NCBI GenBank assembly: GCA_003697125.1
Contig: RFGB01000079.1
Coordinates: 1-38,002 of the forward strand
Source: Alphaproteobacteria bacterium
GTDB taxonomy: Bacteria > Pseudomonadota > Alphaproteobacteria > Rhodobacterales > Rhodobacteraceae
Reading direction: 5' to 3'
DNA: 38,002 nt
Made by a program: the position numbers and the translations under genes. Positions 1 to 8,667 of this stretch are shown piece by piece (the stretch's first letter is position 1; every line of letters begins with the position of its first letter). The notes under the pieces are model-generated. The model worked only from the letters and a program-made list of their open reading frames with translations, was not told the DNA's origin and searched no databases.

Positions 1-230
1 AGATCGGGGCGCGGGCGCAGCGCCGACCAGGCCCCGCGCGGCAGGGCCGCCGCCGCCAGCGGCCCCGGCAGCCGCGCGCGCCATCCCTCCAGCCGCACCT
101 CGACCGTCTCGATCTCGACCGCGACGATGCGCGCCAGCGCCTCGGCAAGACCCAGCGCCTGGGTCAGGTTCGCCGGCCGCCCATCGGTCAGCACCCGGAC
201 CAGCCGCGCCGTTTTCGGATCTTGCGCCAT
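1..230 (-). CDS. Mitochondrial fission ELM1-family protein, N-terminal part (runs off window start)
   Basis: Reverse complement reads MAQDPKTARLVRVLTDGRPANLTQALGLAEALARIVAVEIETVEVRLEGWRARLPGPL..., with ELM1-like 'LTDGRPxNxxQALGLAEAL'; start codon at 228-230. Confidence 0.7.
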   Translation of the reverse strand, partial: MAQDPKTARLVRVLTDGRPANLTQALGLAEALARIVAVEIETVEVRLEGWRARLPGPLAAAALPRGAWSALRPRPD

Positions 231-242
231 CGTGAAAGATTC

Positions 243-269
243 TTGCCTTGGACGCGGCAAGCGTATAAC
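243..269 (+). promoter_or_regulatory. Candidate promoter of the Lrp/AsnC gene (TTGCCT ... TATAAC) overlapped by palindromes
   Basis: TTGCCT 243-248 and TATAAC 264-269, 15-bp spacer; palindrome AAGCGT-ATA-ACGCTT 259-273. Confidence 0.4.
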
Positions 270-311
270 GCTTCGCGTCAGGCCGCCACCGCCGCGCGGC
301 TGAGTGACATC

Positions 312-815
312 ATGGCAGGCACCAAGCTAGATCCCATCGACCGCAAGATCCTGGCCGAGCTTCAGGCCGACGGACGCATCACCAATGTCGAGCTGTCGCG
401 CCGCGTCGGCATCTCGGCGCCGCCCTGCCTGCGCCGGGTGCGCGCGCTGGAGGAGTCGGGGCTGATCCGCGGCTATCATGCCGATATCGACATGCGCGAG
501 CTCGGCTTCGAGGTGATGGTCTTCGCCATGGTCGGGCTGTCGAGCCAGGCCGAGGCGGATCTGACCGCCTTCGAGAACCGCGTCCGCGGCTGGCCGCTGG
601 TGCGCGAATGCCACATGCTGAACGGCGAGATCGACTTCATCCTGAAATGCGTGGCACCTGACCTGTCCACCTTCCAGCGCTTCCTGACCGAGGAGCTGAC
701 CGCGGCGCCGAAGGTGGCCAGCGTCAAGACCTCGCTGGTGATCCGCTGCGCCAAGGATCTGCCCGCGGTGCCCTTCGAGATCGTCGAGGAACGGGCGCGC
801 GGGCGGGATCGCTAG
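312..815 (+). CDS. Lrp/AsnC family transcriptional regulator
   Basis: MAGTKLDPIDRKILAELQADGRITNVELSRRVGISAPPCLRRVRALEESGLIRGYHADID..., a classic AsnC HTH plus RAM domain; internal ATG preferred over the longer ORF. Confidence 0.93.
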   Translation: MAGTKLDPIDRKILAELQADGRITNVELSRRVGISAPPCLRRVRALEESGLIRGYHADIDMRELGFEVMVFAMVGLSSQAEADLTAFENRVRGWPLVRECHMLNGEIDFILKCVAPDLSTFQRFLTEELTAAPKVASVKTSLVIRCAKDLPAVPFEIVEERARGRDR

Positions 816-1963
816 CCGGCGGGGCGGATCTCGAGATCGAGCGGCAGCGCCGAGAGCGGTTCGGCCCCGTTCTCGCCCACCAGCGAGCTGCGCCCCAGGC
901 ACATCGCCGCACCGCTGTCGCTGTCCATCAGGATCATGTGCAAGAACCAGACCTGACCCGGCGCGATGCGCACCCGACCGCCGGGAATGAACATCTGCGG
1001 TTCCATCCAGGACGGCGCGAAACGCGCGCCCAGCGCATAGCCGCAGGCATTCAGCCGGTGCGCCGAAAGGCCGTGCGAATCCAGCACCCGCGCATGTTCG
1101 GCAAACACCTCGCCCGTGGTCGCGCCCGGCTTCAGCGCCGCCTCGCAGGCCGCCAGCGCCTCGGCCGCGGCGGCATGCAGCGCGAGATGGCGCGCATCGG
1201 CCGTCCCCACCAGCACGGTGCGCATCAGCGCGGCATGGTAATGGCGCCACACCCCGGCCCATTCCAGGGTGATCTGGTCGCGCCCCGCCAGCACGCGCCG
1301 CCCGGAATGATAGCGGCACAACAGCGCATGATCGCCCGAGCCGATGACCACCGGATTGGCCGGATAGTCGCCGCCGCGGCGGAAGATCTCGCCCTGAAGC
1401 GCGGCGAGGATCTCGGCCTCGCTGCCGCCGCCGCGGATCAGCGGCAGCGCCGCGGCCCAGGCGGCATCGGCGATCTCGGCGGCGACGCGGATGCAGGCGA
1501 TCTCCTCGGCGGACTTCACCAGCCTCAGCCCCGGCACGATGTCGGAGGCCTCGACCAGCCGGGTGCCGCGCAGCGCCTGTTCCAGCTGGATCCAGTTGCG
1601 CGCCGTCAGCCCGTGGGTGGCGGTCTCGATGCCGACCCGGCCGTGCAGCACGCCGATCTCGGCCAGAAGCGCGCGCAGGTCCAGCGCGGGGTCGGCATCC
1701 TCGGCATCGGCCCATATGCGGATGTCGGGGATGTTCGAGGTGAGCTGCGCCTGACGCAGGTCGGCCGAGCGGGTGAGCAGGTGCATCCCCCCCGGATGCA
1801 CCACCAGGCACTGGAAGAAGCAATAGCCGAAGCTGTCATGCCCGGTCAGCCAGTACTGGCTTTCGGGGGCGAAGAGCAGCATCGCCTCGAGGTTGCGCCG
1901 CGCCATCTCGGCGGCGAGCGCCGAACGGCGGCGCGCGAATTCGGCTGTTGAGAAGTGCAGCAT
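812..1963 (-). CDS. M24 family metallopeptidase (Xaa-Pro dipeptidase-like)
   Basis: MLHFSTAEFARRRSALAAEMARRNLEAMLLFAPESQYWLTGHDSFGY..., creatinase N plus peptidase M24 body (RLVKSAEEIACIRVAAEIAD...). Confidence 0.88.
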   Translation of the reverse strand: MLHFSTAEFARRRSALAAEMARRNLEAMLLFAPESQYWLTGHDSFGYCFFQCLVVHPGGMHLLTRSADLRQAQLTSNIPDIRIWADAEDADPALDLRALLAEIGVLHGRVGIETATHGLTARNWIQLEQALRGTRLVEASDIVPGLRLVKSAEEIACIRVAAEIADAAWAAALPLIRGGGSEAEILAALQGEIFRRGGDYPANPVVIGSGDHALLCRYHSGRRVLAGRDQITLEWAGVWRHYHAALMRTVLVGTADARHLALHAAAAEALAACEAALKPGATTGEVFAEHARVLDSHGLSAHRLNACGYALGARFAPSWMEPQMFIPGGRVRIAPGQVWFLHMILMDSDSGAAMCLGRSSLVGENGAEPLSALPLDLEIRPAG

Positions 1964-1983
1964 TACCGGGTCTTCGCCTGGCT

Positions 1984-2733
1984 TCAGAGACGGATCACAG
2001 AGATGAGCCGGCCATAGTCGCGTCCGCCCGACTGGCTGGTCCGGCGCCAAGAGAAGAATCGTTCCGCATCGCCATGGGTGCAATGCCCCGTCCATTCCGC
2101 ATCCACCCCCGCCGCGCGCAGCCGGGCGAGGCAGAAGCCGGGCAGGTCGAACATCAGCCGGTCGCCCCGGCCGCCGGCGAAGAAGCGGGCATGGCCGGGA
2201 TCCTCGGCCATGAACGCGTCGAGGAAATCCGGGCCGACCTCATAGGCGCGCTGGCTGATGCAGGGGCCGACCGCGGCGCGGATGTCGCGCGCGCCCAGCG
2301 CGCGCATCGCCGCGATGGTCGCCTCGATCACCCCGCCCAGCGCGCCGCGCCAGCCGGCATGGGCGGCGCCGATCACCCCCGCGTCGGGGTCGGCCAGCAG
2401 GATCGGCGCGCAGTCGGCCGTCAGCACGCCCAGCCCCAGCCCGGCCCGGTCAGTGACCATCGCGTCGCCCTCGGGCCGAACCGCGGGCGGGGCGTCCAGC
2501 TTCACCACCCGCGCCGAATGGATCTGCGACAGGCTGACCAGCCGGCCGGGGTCGAGCCCCATCGCCGCGGCCACCGCGGCCCGGTTGGCCTGCACCGCGG
2601 CGGGGTCGTCCCCCGATCCCGGCCCGCAGTTCAGGCCGGCATAGACCCCTTGCGACACCCCGCCCTGCCGGGTGAAGAAGCCATGCGCCACCCCCAGCGC
2701 GGCGCTGCGGATCGGCCGGGGCGGAGCGGTCAT
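1984..2733 (-). CDS. pgeF: Purine nucleoside phosphorylase / YfiH (laccase-domain) family
   Basis: GVAHGFFTRQGGVSQGVYAGLNCG...VLTADCAPILLADPDAGVIGAAHAGWRGALGG...HCTHGDAERFFSWRR. Confidence 0.92.
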   Translation of the reverse strand: MTAPPRPIRSAALGVAHGFFTRQGGVSQGVYAGLNCGPGSGDDPAAVQANRAAVAAAMGLDPGRLVSLSQIHSARVVKLDAPPAVRPEGDAMVTDRAGLGLGVLTADCAPILLADPDAGVIGAAHAGWRGALGGVIEATIAAMRALGARDIRAAVGPCISQRAYEVGPDFLDAFMAEDPGHARFFAGGRGDRLMFDLPGFCLARLRAAGVDAEWTGHCTHGDAERFFSWRRTSQSGGRDYGRLISVIRL

Positions 2734-3800
2734 GGCGCGGCCTCCGCCAGGCCGGGCGGGGCGGGATCGCCGGCGCGGGTCAGCGCCAGCACCTTGAACA
2801 GGGTGCCCATCTGGTCGGGATGGGTCAGCCGTTCCAGCGCATCGGCGATGGCGTCGGCCGCGTCGGGCCGCGCGCGCGCCAGCGCCGCGGCGCGCTGGCC
2901 GATGCCCAGCGCCGCCAGCCATGCCCCCTGTTCGCGAAAACCCGCCGCGACCCGGCCGCCGGCGGCGGCGGCGCCGTCCGCCGCGGCCATGGCCAGGGCG
3001 CCGAACTGGACATGGGCGGTCAGGTCGGCCTCGCCGGGCCTCTCCAGCGGGTCGGCGAAGCCATGGCCGGAAACCGCCTGGAAGGTGTCTCCGGTGCCTT
3101 CCCATTCGCCATAGTCGATGATCAGCGCCAGCCCGCCATGGCGGACGAGGCGCGCGCCCAGCGCCTCGGCGATCGCCTCGCCGGGGGGCGACGTCTCCAG
3201 CACCGTGCCCGGCGGCGCGTCGATCCCCAGCGGCACCGGGGGCGACAGCGCGGCGACCAGCCGGCCCTGGTCGAGCGCGATCACCCGCTCGCGCCAGCCT
3301 TCCGCGGTGCGGTGATACTGTCGGATCGGCAGGGCGTCGAAGAATTCGTTGGCGACCAGGAACAGCGGCAGGTCGGGCAGGCCGTCGGGGCTGTCGGCCC
3401 AGTCGGCGCGCCGGCCGGCGAGCGTGCGGGCCTGGGCGGCGCGCAGCTGGGGGCTGGTCTCGACCAGCACCAGCCGCATCGCGTCATGGAAGCCGGGCAC
3501 CCGGGCGGTGGCGCGCAGGATGTCGGCCATCAGCGTGCCGCGCCCGGGGCCCAGCTCGGCCAGGCAGAAGGGGTCCGGGCTGCCGCGGTCGAGCCAGGCC
3601 TGCGCCAGCGCCAGGCCGATCACCTCGCCGAACATCTGGCTGATCTCGGGTGCGGTGGTGAAGTCGCCCCGGGCGCCGAGCGGGTCGCGCGTCATGTAGT
3701 AGCCATGGCGCGGATGGCCCAGGCACAGCGCCATGTATTCCGACAGCGGCATCGGCCCCTCGGCGGCGATGCGCCGGGCGATGATCTCGGTCAGGCTCAT
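2730..3800 (-). CDS. NDUFAF7/MidA-type class I SAM-dependent methyltransferase
   Basis: MSLTEIIARRIAAEGPMPLSEYMALCLGHPRHGYYMTRDPLGARGDFTTAPEISQMFGEVIGLALA...ELGPGRGTLMADILR. Confidence 0.92.
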   Translation of the reverse strand: MSLTEIIARRIAAEGPMPLSEYMALCLGHPRHGYYMTRDPLGARGDFTTAPEISQMFGEVIGLALAQAWLDRGSPDPFCLAELGPGRGTLMADILRATARVPGFHDAMRLVLVETSPQLRAAQARTLAGRRADWADSPDGLPDLPLFLVANEFFDALPIRQYHRTAEGWRERVIALDQGRLVAALSPPVPLGIDAPPGTVLETSPPGEAIAEALGARLVRHGGLALIIDYGEWEGTGDTFQAVSGHGFADPLERPGEADLTAHVQFGALAMAAADGAAAAGGRVAAGFREQGAWLAALGIGQRAAALARARPDAADAIADALERLTHPDQMGTLFKVLALTRAGDPAPPGLAEAAP

Positions 3801-4708
3801 GCCCCGCGCTCCCTTCGCGCCGCGTGGATCAGGAAGCCGATGCCGATCAGGATCATCGGCAGCGACAGGACCTGTCCCATGGTCAGGCCCCAGGCCTCGG
3901 CCCCGTGGCCCAGCCGGATCACATGGCCCCAGGGGTTGTCGGCGGTGACGAACTGGGCGTCACCCTGGCGGAAATTCTCGATCAGGCTGCGCGCCAGCCC
4001 GTAGCCCAGGAAGAACATCCCCGTCAGCCGCCCCGGATGGCGCAGCCAGCCGAAGCGCAGCGCCAGCACCCACATCACCACCAGCAGGAGCAGCCCCTCG
4101 GCCGCCGCCTCGTAGAGCTGGGAGGGATGGCGCGCGCAGACCGGGTCGGGCCAGCCGGGCGGGCATGTCCGCGCCGCGGCGCCGGGAAACACCATGCCCC
4201 AGGGCTGAAGCGTGGGGCGGCCCCACAGCTCGCCATTGATGAAGTTGGCAAGCCGGCCCAGCATCAGGCCCAGCGGGGCCACGCAGGCGACCGCATCGGC
4301 CACCTGCAGCAGCGGCGCCCCGGTCGCCCGGCACCACAGCACCGTCGCCACGATCACCCCCAGGAAGCCGCCGTGGAACGACATGCCCCCCTCCCACAGC
4401 CGCAGCACCGCCAGAGGGTCTGAGAGGAAATGCCCCGGCGCGTAGAACAGCGCATAGCCGAGCCGCCCGCCCGCCACCACCCCCAGCACCATCCAGCTCA
4501 GCAGCCGCTCGGGCGCGTCCGGGGTCATCGGCGGCACCGATCCGGGCCACAGCCCCGGCCGGCGCATCAGGAAGACCACCCCCCGCCAGCCGCCCAGAAG
4601 CCCCGCGATATAGGCCAGCGCATACCATCTGAGCGACAGCGTCACCCCGAACAGCTCGATCGAGAAGACCGCCGGGTCGATGCGGGGAAAGGAAAGATAG
4701 GCCGACAT
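3797..4708 (-). CDS. lgt: Prolipoprotein diacylglyceryl transferase
   Basis: MSAYLSFPRIDPAVFSIELFGVTLSLRWYALAYIAGLLGGW...GRLGYALFYAP...GGMSFHGGFLG...GRLANFINGELWGRPT...HPSQLYEA. Confidence 0.96.
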   Translation of the reverse strand: MSAYLSFPRIDPAVFSIELFGVTLSLRWYALAYIAGLLGGWRGVVFLMRRPGLWPGSVPPMTPDAPERLLSWMVLGVVAGGRLGYALFYAPGHFLSDPLAVLRLWEGGMSFHGGFLGVIVATVLWCRATGAPLLQVADAVACVAPLGLMLGRLANFINGELWGRPTLQPWGMVFPGAAARTCPPGWPDPVCARHPSQLYEAAAEGLLLLVVMWVLALRFGWLRHPGRLTGMFFLGYGLARSLIENFRQGDAQFVTADNPWGHVIRLGHGAEAWGLTMGQVLSLPMILIGIGFLIHAARRERGA

Positions 4709-4843
4709 GAATCCTCTACTGGCGCCGGGGTCTGGCCTGCCGCCCGCGGCCGCGCCTGTCAAGCGCCGCGGACGCCGCGGGGCGGTTGTGCCCGCGCTCG
4801 GCGCGGTCCATATTCCCCCCGGACGGCAGGGAAGGACAGCGCC

Positions 4844-5143
4844 ATGCAGCCCCGCAACCGGCTTCTCGACGATCTGGCCCAGCTGATGACCAACGCCATG
4901 GGCGTGGCCCAGGGCGCGCGCGAGGAGGCCGAGACGGTGGTCCGCGGCTGGGTGGACCGCTTCCTTGCCGACCGCAACCTGGTCACGCGCGAGGAGTTCG
5001 AGGCGGTCCGGGAGATGGCGCGCAGGGCGCGCGAGGAGAACGAGGCGCTGATGCGGCGGATCGCCGCGCTGGAGGCGCGAATCGGCGCGGGCGACGGCGC
5101 GGCGGGCGCGGATGGCGGCCGGGATGACCGGCAGGACGGCTGA
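4844..5143 (+). CDS. Accessory factor UbiK family protein (BMFP / DUF526)
   Basis: MQPRNRLLDDLAQLMTNAMGVAQGAREEAETVVRGWVDRFLADRNLVTREEFEAVREMARRAREENEALMRRIAALEARI. Confidence 0.85.
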   Translation: MQPRNRLLDDLAQLMTNAMGVAQGAREEAETVVRGWVDRFLADRNLVTREEFEAVREMARRAREENEALMRRIAALEARIGAGDGAAGADGGRDDRQDG

Positions 5144-5175
5144 CGGGACGGCCGGGCGCGGCGGGGAGGCGGGTG

Positions 5176-5943
5176 ATGGAACTTCCGGTCAACCGGTTCA
5201 GGCAGGCCCTGCATGCGCGTGCGCTCCAGCTGGGGTTCTGGTGCTCGCTGGCCTCGCCCGCGGCCACCGAGGCGCTGGCGCTGACCGGCCCTGACTGGCT
5301 GCTGATCGATACCGAGCACGCCCCCAACGAGCTTCCCGATGTCTGCCACCACCTGCGCGCGGTCCAGGCCGGCGGGGCGGCGGCGATCGTCCGCCCGGCC
5401 TGGAACGACCCGGTGCTGATCAAGCGGATCCTCGATGCCGGGGCGCAGAGCCTGATCGTGCCCTATGTGCAGGATGCCGCCGAGGCGGCGCGGGCGGTGG
5501 CGGCCACGCGCTATCCGGGCCGGGGGGGGATGCGCGGCGTGGCGGGGGCGACGCGGGCCTCGGGCTACGGGATGATCCCGGACTATCTGCACCGCGCCGG
5601 CGACCAGATCGCGGTGGTGGTCCAGATCGAGACCGCCGCCGCGGTGGCTGCGCTTGAGGAGATCATGGCCGTGGAGGGGGTGGATGGCATCTTCGTCGGG
5701 CCGTCGGACCTCTCGGCCTCGCTGGGGCATCTGGGCCAGCCCGATCACCCCGAGGTGCAGGCGGTGATCGACGACATCGCGCGGCGCGCGGCGGCGGCGG
5801 GCTGCGCGGCGGGCATCCTCGCCCGTTCGGCCGAGGATGCCCGCGCCGCGATCGCGCGGGGCTACTGCTTCGTCTCGATCGGCTCGGACCTGGGCTTCCT
5901 GGTCGCCGGGGCGGCGGCGCGGCTGCGCGACCTGCGCGGCTGA
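5176..5943 (+). CDS. HpcH/HpaI aldolase family protein
   Basis: GFWCSLASPAATEALALTGPDWLLIDTEHAPNEL...VQIETAAAVAALEEIMAVEGVDGIFVGPSDLSASLGHLGQ. Confidence 0.9.
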   Translation: MELPVNRFRQALHARALQLGFWCSLASPAATEALALTGPDWLLIDTEHAPNELPDVCHHLRAVQAGGAAAIVRPAWNDPVLIKRILDAGAQSLIVPYVQDAAEAARAVAATRYPGRGGMRGVAGATRASGYGMIPDYLHRAGDQIAVVVQIETAAAVAALEEIMAVEGVDGIFVGPSDLSASLGHLGQPDHPEVQAVIDDIARRAAAAGCAAGILARSAEDARAAIARGYCFVSIGSDLGFLVAGAAARLRDLRG

Positions 5944-5962
5944 CCCGGTCCGGCGCCCGGAT

Positions 5963-6601
5963 TCAGCCCGCGGGCGGCCCGATGCGGTCGGGATGGGCCG
6001 CGGCGACCGGCTCCAGCGCCTCGAGCCCGGCGGCGATCGCGGCGATGCGCGGCATCGGGGACAGGTCCACCTCCCAGCGGCGGGCGTTGTAGACTTGGGG
6101 CACCAGGCAGATGTCGGCCAGGCTGACCCGGTCGCCATGGCAGAACATGCCGGTGTCGGGATGGTCCAGCAGCGCCTCGACCGCCTGCAGCCGCGCCGGC
6201 ATGAAGGCGTGCATCCAGTCCTTCATCCCGATGCGCCCCTGGGCGATCTCGACCGCCCGCCTTGCCACCGACAGGTTCAGCACCGGGTGGATGTCCATGG
6301 CGATGGCATGGGCGATGGCGCGCACCCGGGCGCGGCCGGGCGGATCCTCGGGCAGGAAGCCCGCGGCGCGGGTCTCGTCGAGATACTCGATGATCGCCAG
6401 CGACTGGGTCAGCCGCAGGCGGTCGATCTCCAGCAGCGGAACGAAGCCCTGCGGGTTGCGGGCCAGATGCGCGGCGCCCTGCTGGGCCCCGGCCTGCAGG
6501 TCCACCTGCACCGAGCGGTATTCCATCCCGAGCAGGTTCAGCGCGATGCGCACCCGGTAGGCCGCCGAGGAGCGCCAGTAGTCATAGAGCACGACGGTCA
6601 T
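5963..6601 (-). CDS. maiA: Maleylacetoacetate isomerase (zeta-class GST)
   Basis: MTVVLYDYWRSSAAYRVRIALNLLGMEYRSVQVDL...NPQGFVPLLEIDRLRLTQSLAIIEYLDETR; next to hmgA and fah. Confidence 0.93.
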   Translation of the reverse strand: MTVVLYDYWRSSAAYRVRIALNLLGMEYRSVQVDLQAGAQQGAAHLARNPQGFVPLLEIDRLRLTQSLAIIEYLDETRAAGFLPEDPPGRARVRAIAHAIAMDIHPVLNLSVARRAVEIAQGRIGMKDWMHAFMPARLQAVEALLDHPDTGMFCHGDRVSLADICLVPQVYNARRWEVDLSPMPRIAAIAAGLEALEPVAAAHPDRIGPPAG

Positions 6602-7032
6602 TGCGACCCTCCCTTCTGCAATGCCTGCAGCGCCTCGCGCAGGGCGCTGGCGCGGGCGGGGCCCAGCCGGGCCTCGACCTCGGCCTCATAGGCGCGCGCC
6701 AGCGGCAGGATCTGGTCCACCAGCGCCCGGCCCCGGTCGGTCAGCGACAGGGCCACCAGCCGCCGGTCGCGGGGATCGGTCTTCTTGGCGATCAGCCCCT
6801 GCGCCTGAAGCCGGGCGGCGGCACGGCTGACCTTGGACTTGTCCATCGCGGCGCGCGCGTGGATCTCGCGCACGCCGACCGTGCCCGACTGGCTCAGATG
6901 CGCCAGCACGCGCCATTCCGCGACCGAGATGCCGAACCTTTCCCGATACAGCGCCGAGAACTCGCGGCTGGTCCGCTCGGCCAGCACGGCGAGCTGGTAG
7001 GGCAGGAATTCGTCCAGAACGAAATCGGTCAT
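6598..7032 (-). CDS. MarR family transcriptional regulator
   Basis: MTDFVLDEFLPYQLAVLAERTSREFSALYRERFGISVAEWRVLAHLSQSGTVGVREIHARAAMDKSKVSRAAARLQAQGLIAKKTDPRDRRLVALSLTDRG; divergent from hmgA. Confidence 0.92.
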   Translation of the reverse strand: MTDFVLDEFLPYQLAVLAERTSREFSALYRERFGISVAEWRVLAHLSQSGTVGVREIHARAAMDKSKVSRAAARLQAQGLIAKKTDPRDRRLVALSLTDRGRALVDQILPLARAYEAEVEARLGPARASALREALQALQKGGSQ

Positions 7033-7107
7033 CGGCCGGCCCCGTCGTTTCGGCTGCAATGAAGTCACGGCGCACCGGCCGATGCAAGCGGCGGGGCGGC
7101 AATTTCG

Positions 7108-7119
7108 TTGCACTTGCAA
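7108..7119. promoter_or_regulatory. Candidate MarR operator between marR and hmgA (TTGCA-CT-TGCAA), second half-site TGCAATGAA at 7055-7063
   Basis: Perfect 5-bp inverted repeat; TGCAATGAA occurs at 7055-7063 and 7115-7123, 60 bp apart, in the divergent intergenic region. Confidence 0.5.
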
Positions 7120-7194
7120 TGAATGCCGATTCGCGATAGAAGCGCGGGCAACGGGCCGGGGCAGGCGCCCCGGCGCTGGCAAGGGAGGATTGCC

Positions 7195-8550
7195 ATGAAC
7201 GTCGCGTCGCATCCCGACCGGATGATCCGTGCCACCGCGGCGCAGGGGACGCATCCCGGCTACATGCCGGGCTTCGGCAACGACTTCGAGACCGAGGCGC
7301 TGCCCGGCGCGCTGCCGCAGGGGATGAACTCGCCCCAGCGCTGCAATTACGGCCTCTATGCCGAACAGCTCTCCGGCTCGGCCTTCACCCAGCCCCGGCC
7401 GGAACGCACCTGGTGCTACCGGATCCGTCCCTCGGTGCGCCATGTCGGGCGCTTCTCGCGCATCGAACTGCCCTATTGGAAGAGCGCGCCCGCCATCCAT
7501 GACGACATCATCTCGCTGGGCCAGTATCGCTGGGACCCGCTTCCGCTGACCGAGGAGAAGCTGACCTGGCTGACCGGCATGCGCACCATGACCACCGCCG
7601 GCGACGTGAATACCCAGGTGGGCATGGCCAGCCACATCTACCTGGTCACCGAATCGATGGTCGACGAATACTTCTATTCGGCCGACAGCGAGCTTCTGAT
7701 CGTGCCCCAGCAGGGCCGGCTGCGCTTTGCCACCGAGCTGGGCGTGATCGATCTGGAGCCCACCGAGATCGCGATCATCCCCCGCGGTCTGGTCTATCGG
7801 GTCGAGGTGCTGGAGGGGCCCTGCCGCGGCTTCGTGTGCGAGAATTACGGCCAGAAGTTCGAGCTGCCGAACCGTGGCCCGATCGGGGCCAACTGCCTGG
7901 CCAATCCCCGCGACTTCAGGACCCCCGTCGCCGCCTTCGAGGATCGCGAGGCGAAGAGCCGCCTGGTCGTCAAGTGGTGCGGCAGCTTCCATGCCACCGA
8001 GATCGACCACAGCCCGCTGGACGTGGTCGCCTGGCACGGCAACTACGCCCCCTGCAAGTATGACCTGAAGGCCTACTGCCCGGTGGGCGCGATCCTGTTC
8101 GACCATCCCGACCCGTCGATCTTCACCGTGCTGACCGCGCCCTCGGGCCTGCCGGGCACCGCGAATATCGACTTCGTGCTGTTCCGTGAACGCTGGATGG
8201 TGGCCGAGAACACCTTCCGCCCGCCCTGGTATCACAAGAACATCATGTCCGAGCTGATGGGCAACATCTACGGCCAGTATGACGCCAAGCCCACCGGCTT
8301 CGTGCCCGGCGGCATGAGCCTGCACAACATGATGCTGCCCCACGGGCCGGACCGGCAGGCCTTCGAGAAGGCGAGCTATTCCGAGCTTGCCCCCGAGAAG
8401 CTCGACAACACCATGTCCTTCATGTTCGAGACCCGCTTCCCGCAGCATCTGACGCCCTTCGCGGCCACCGAGGCGCCGCTGCAGCAGGACTATGTCGACT
8501 GCTGGGCGGGGCTCGAGAAGAAGTTCGACGGAACCCCCGGCCTGAAGTAG
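7195..8550 (+). CDS. hmgA: Homogentisate 1,2-dioxygenase
   Basis: [59 protein letters not shown]...[10 protein letters not shown]-like region ([19 protein letters not shown]). Confidence 0.97.
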   Translation: MNVASHPDRMIRATAAQGTHPGYMPGFGNDFETEALPGALPQGMNSPQRCNYGLYAEQLSGSAFTQPRPERTWCYRIRPSVRHVGRFSRIELPYWKSAPAIHDDIISLGQYRWDPLPLTEEKLTWLTGMRTMTTAGDVNTQVGMASHIYLVTESMVDEYFYSADSELLIVPQQGRLRFATELGVIDLEPTEIAIIPRGLVYRVEVLEGPCRGFVCENYGQKFELPNRGPIGANCLANPRDFRTPVAAFEDREAKSRLVVKWCGSFHATEIDHSPLDVVAWHGNYAPCKYDLKAYCPVGAILFDHPDPSIFTVLTAPSGLPGTANIDFVLFRERWMVAENTFRPPWYHKNIMSELMGNIYGQYDAKPTGFVPGGMSLHNMMLPHGPDRQAFEKASYSELAPEKLDNTMSFMFETRFPQHLTPFAATEAPLQQDYVDCWAGLEKKFDGTPGLK

Positions 8551-8575
8551 GACTCGAGGCGGCTCCGGCTGCATG

Positions 8576-8608
8576 CCGGCGGCGGGGGCGGGACCGCCCC
8601 GCCGCCGG
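8576..8608. other. GC-rich stem-loop between hmgA and fah
   Basis: CCGGCGGCGGGGGCGG-GA-CCGCCCCGCCGCCGG, one-base bulge, no U-tract. Confidence 0.5.
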
Positions 8609-8667
8609 TCCGGCCGCGGGGGCCGTCCGCGCCTGCTTGGCGGAACGAGGCAAGGAAGGGAGGCGTC

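Noticed and set aside
812-1963. Ectoine hydrolase DoeA with DoeX-like AsnC regulator
   Set aside because: No doeB/doeC/doeD or ectoine genes nearby; the M24 sequence is only generically similar
5176-5943. HpaI as part of a homoprotocatechuate pathway
   Set aside because: No hpaDEFG genes present; only a generic HpcH/HpaI aldolase can be supported
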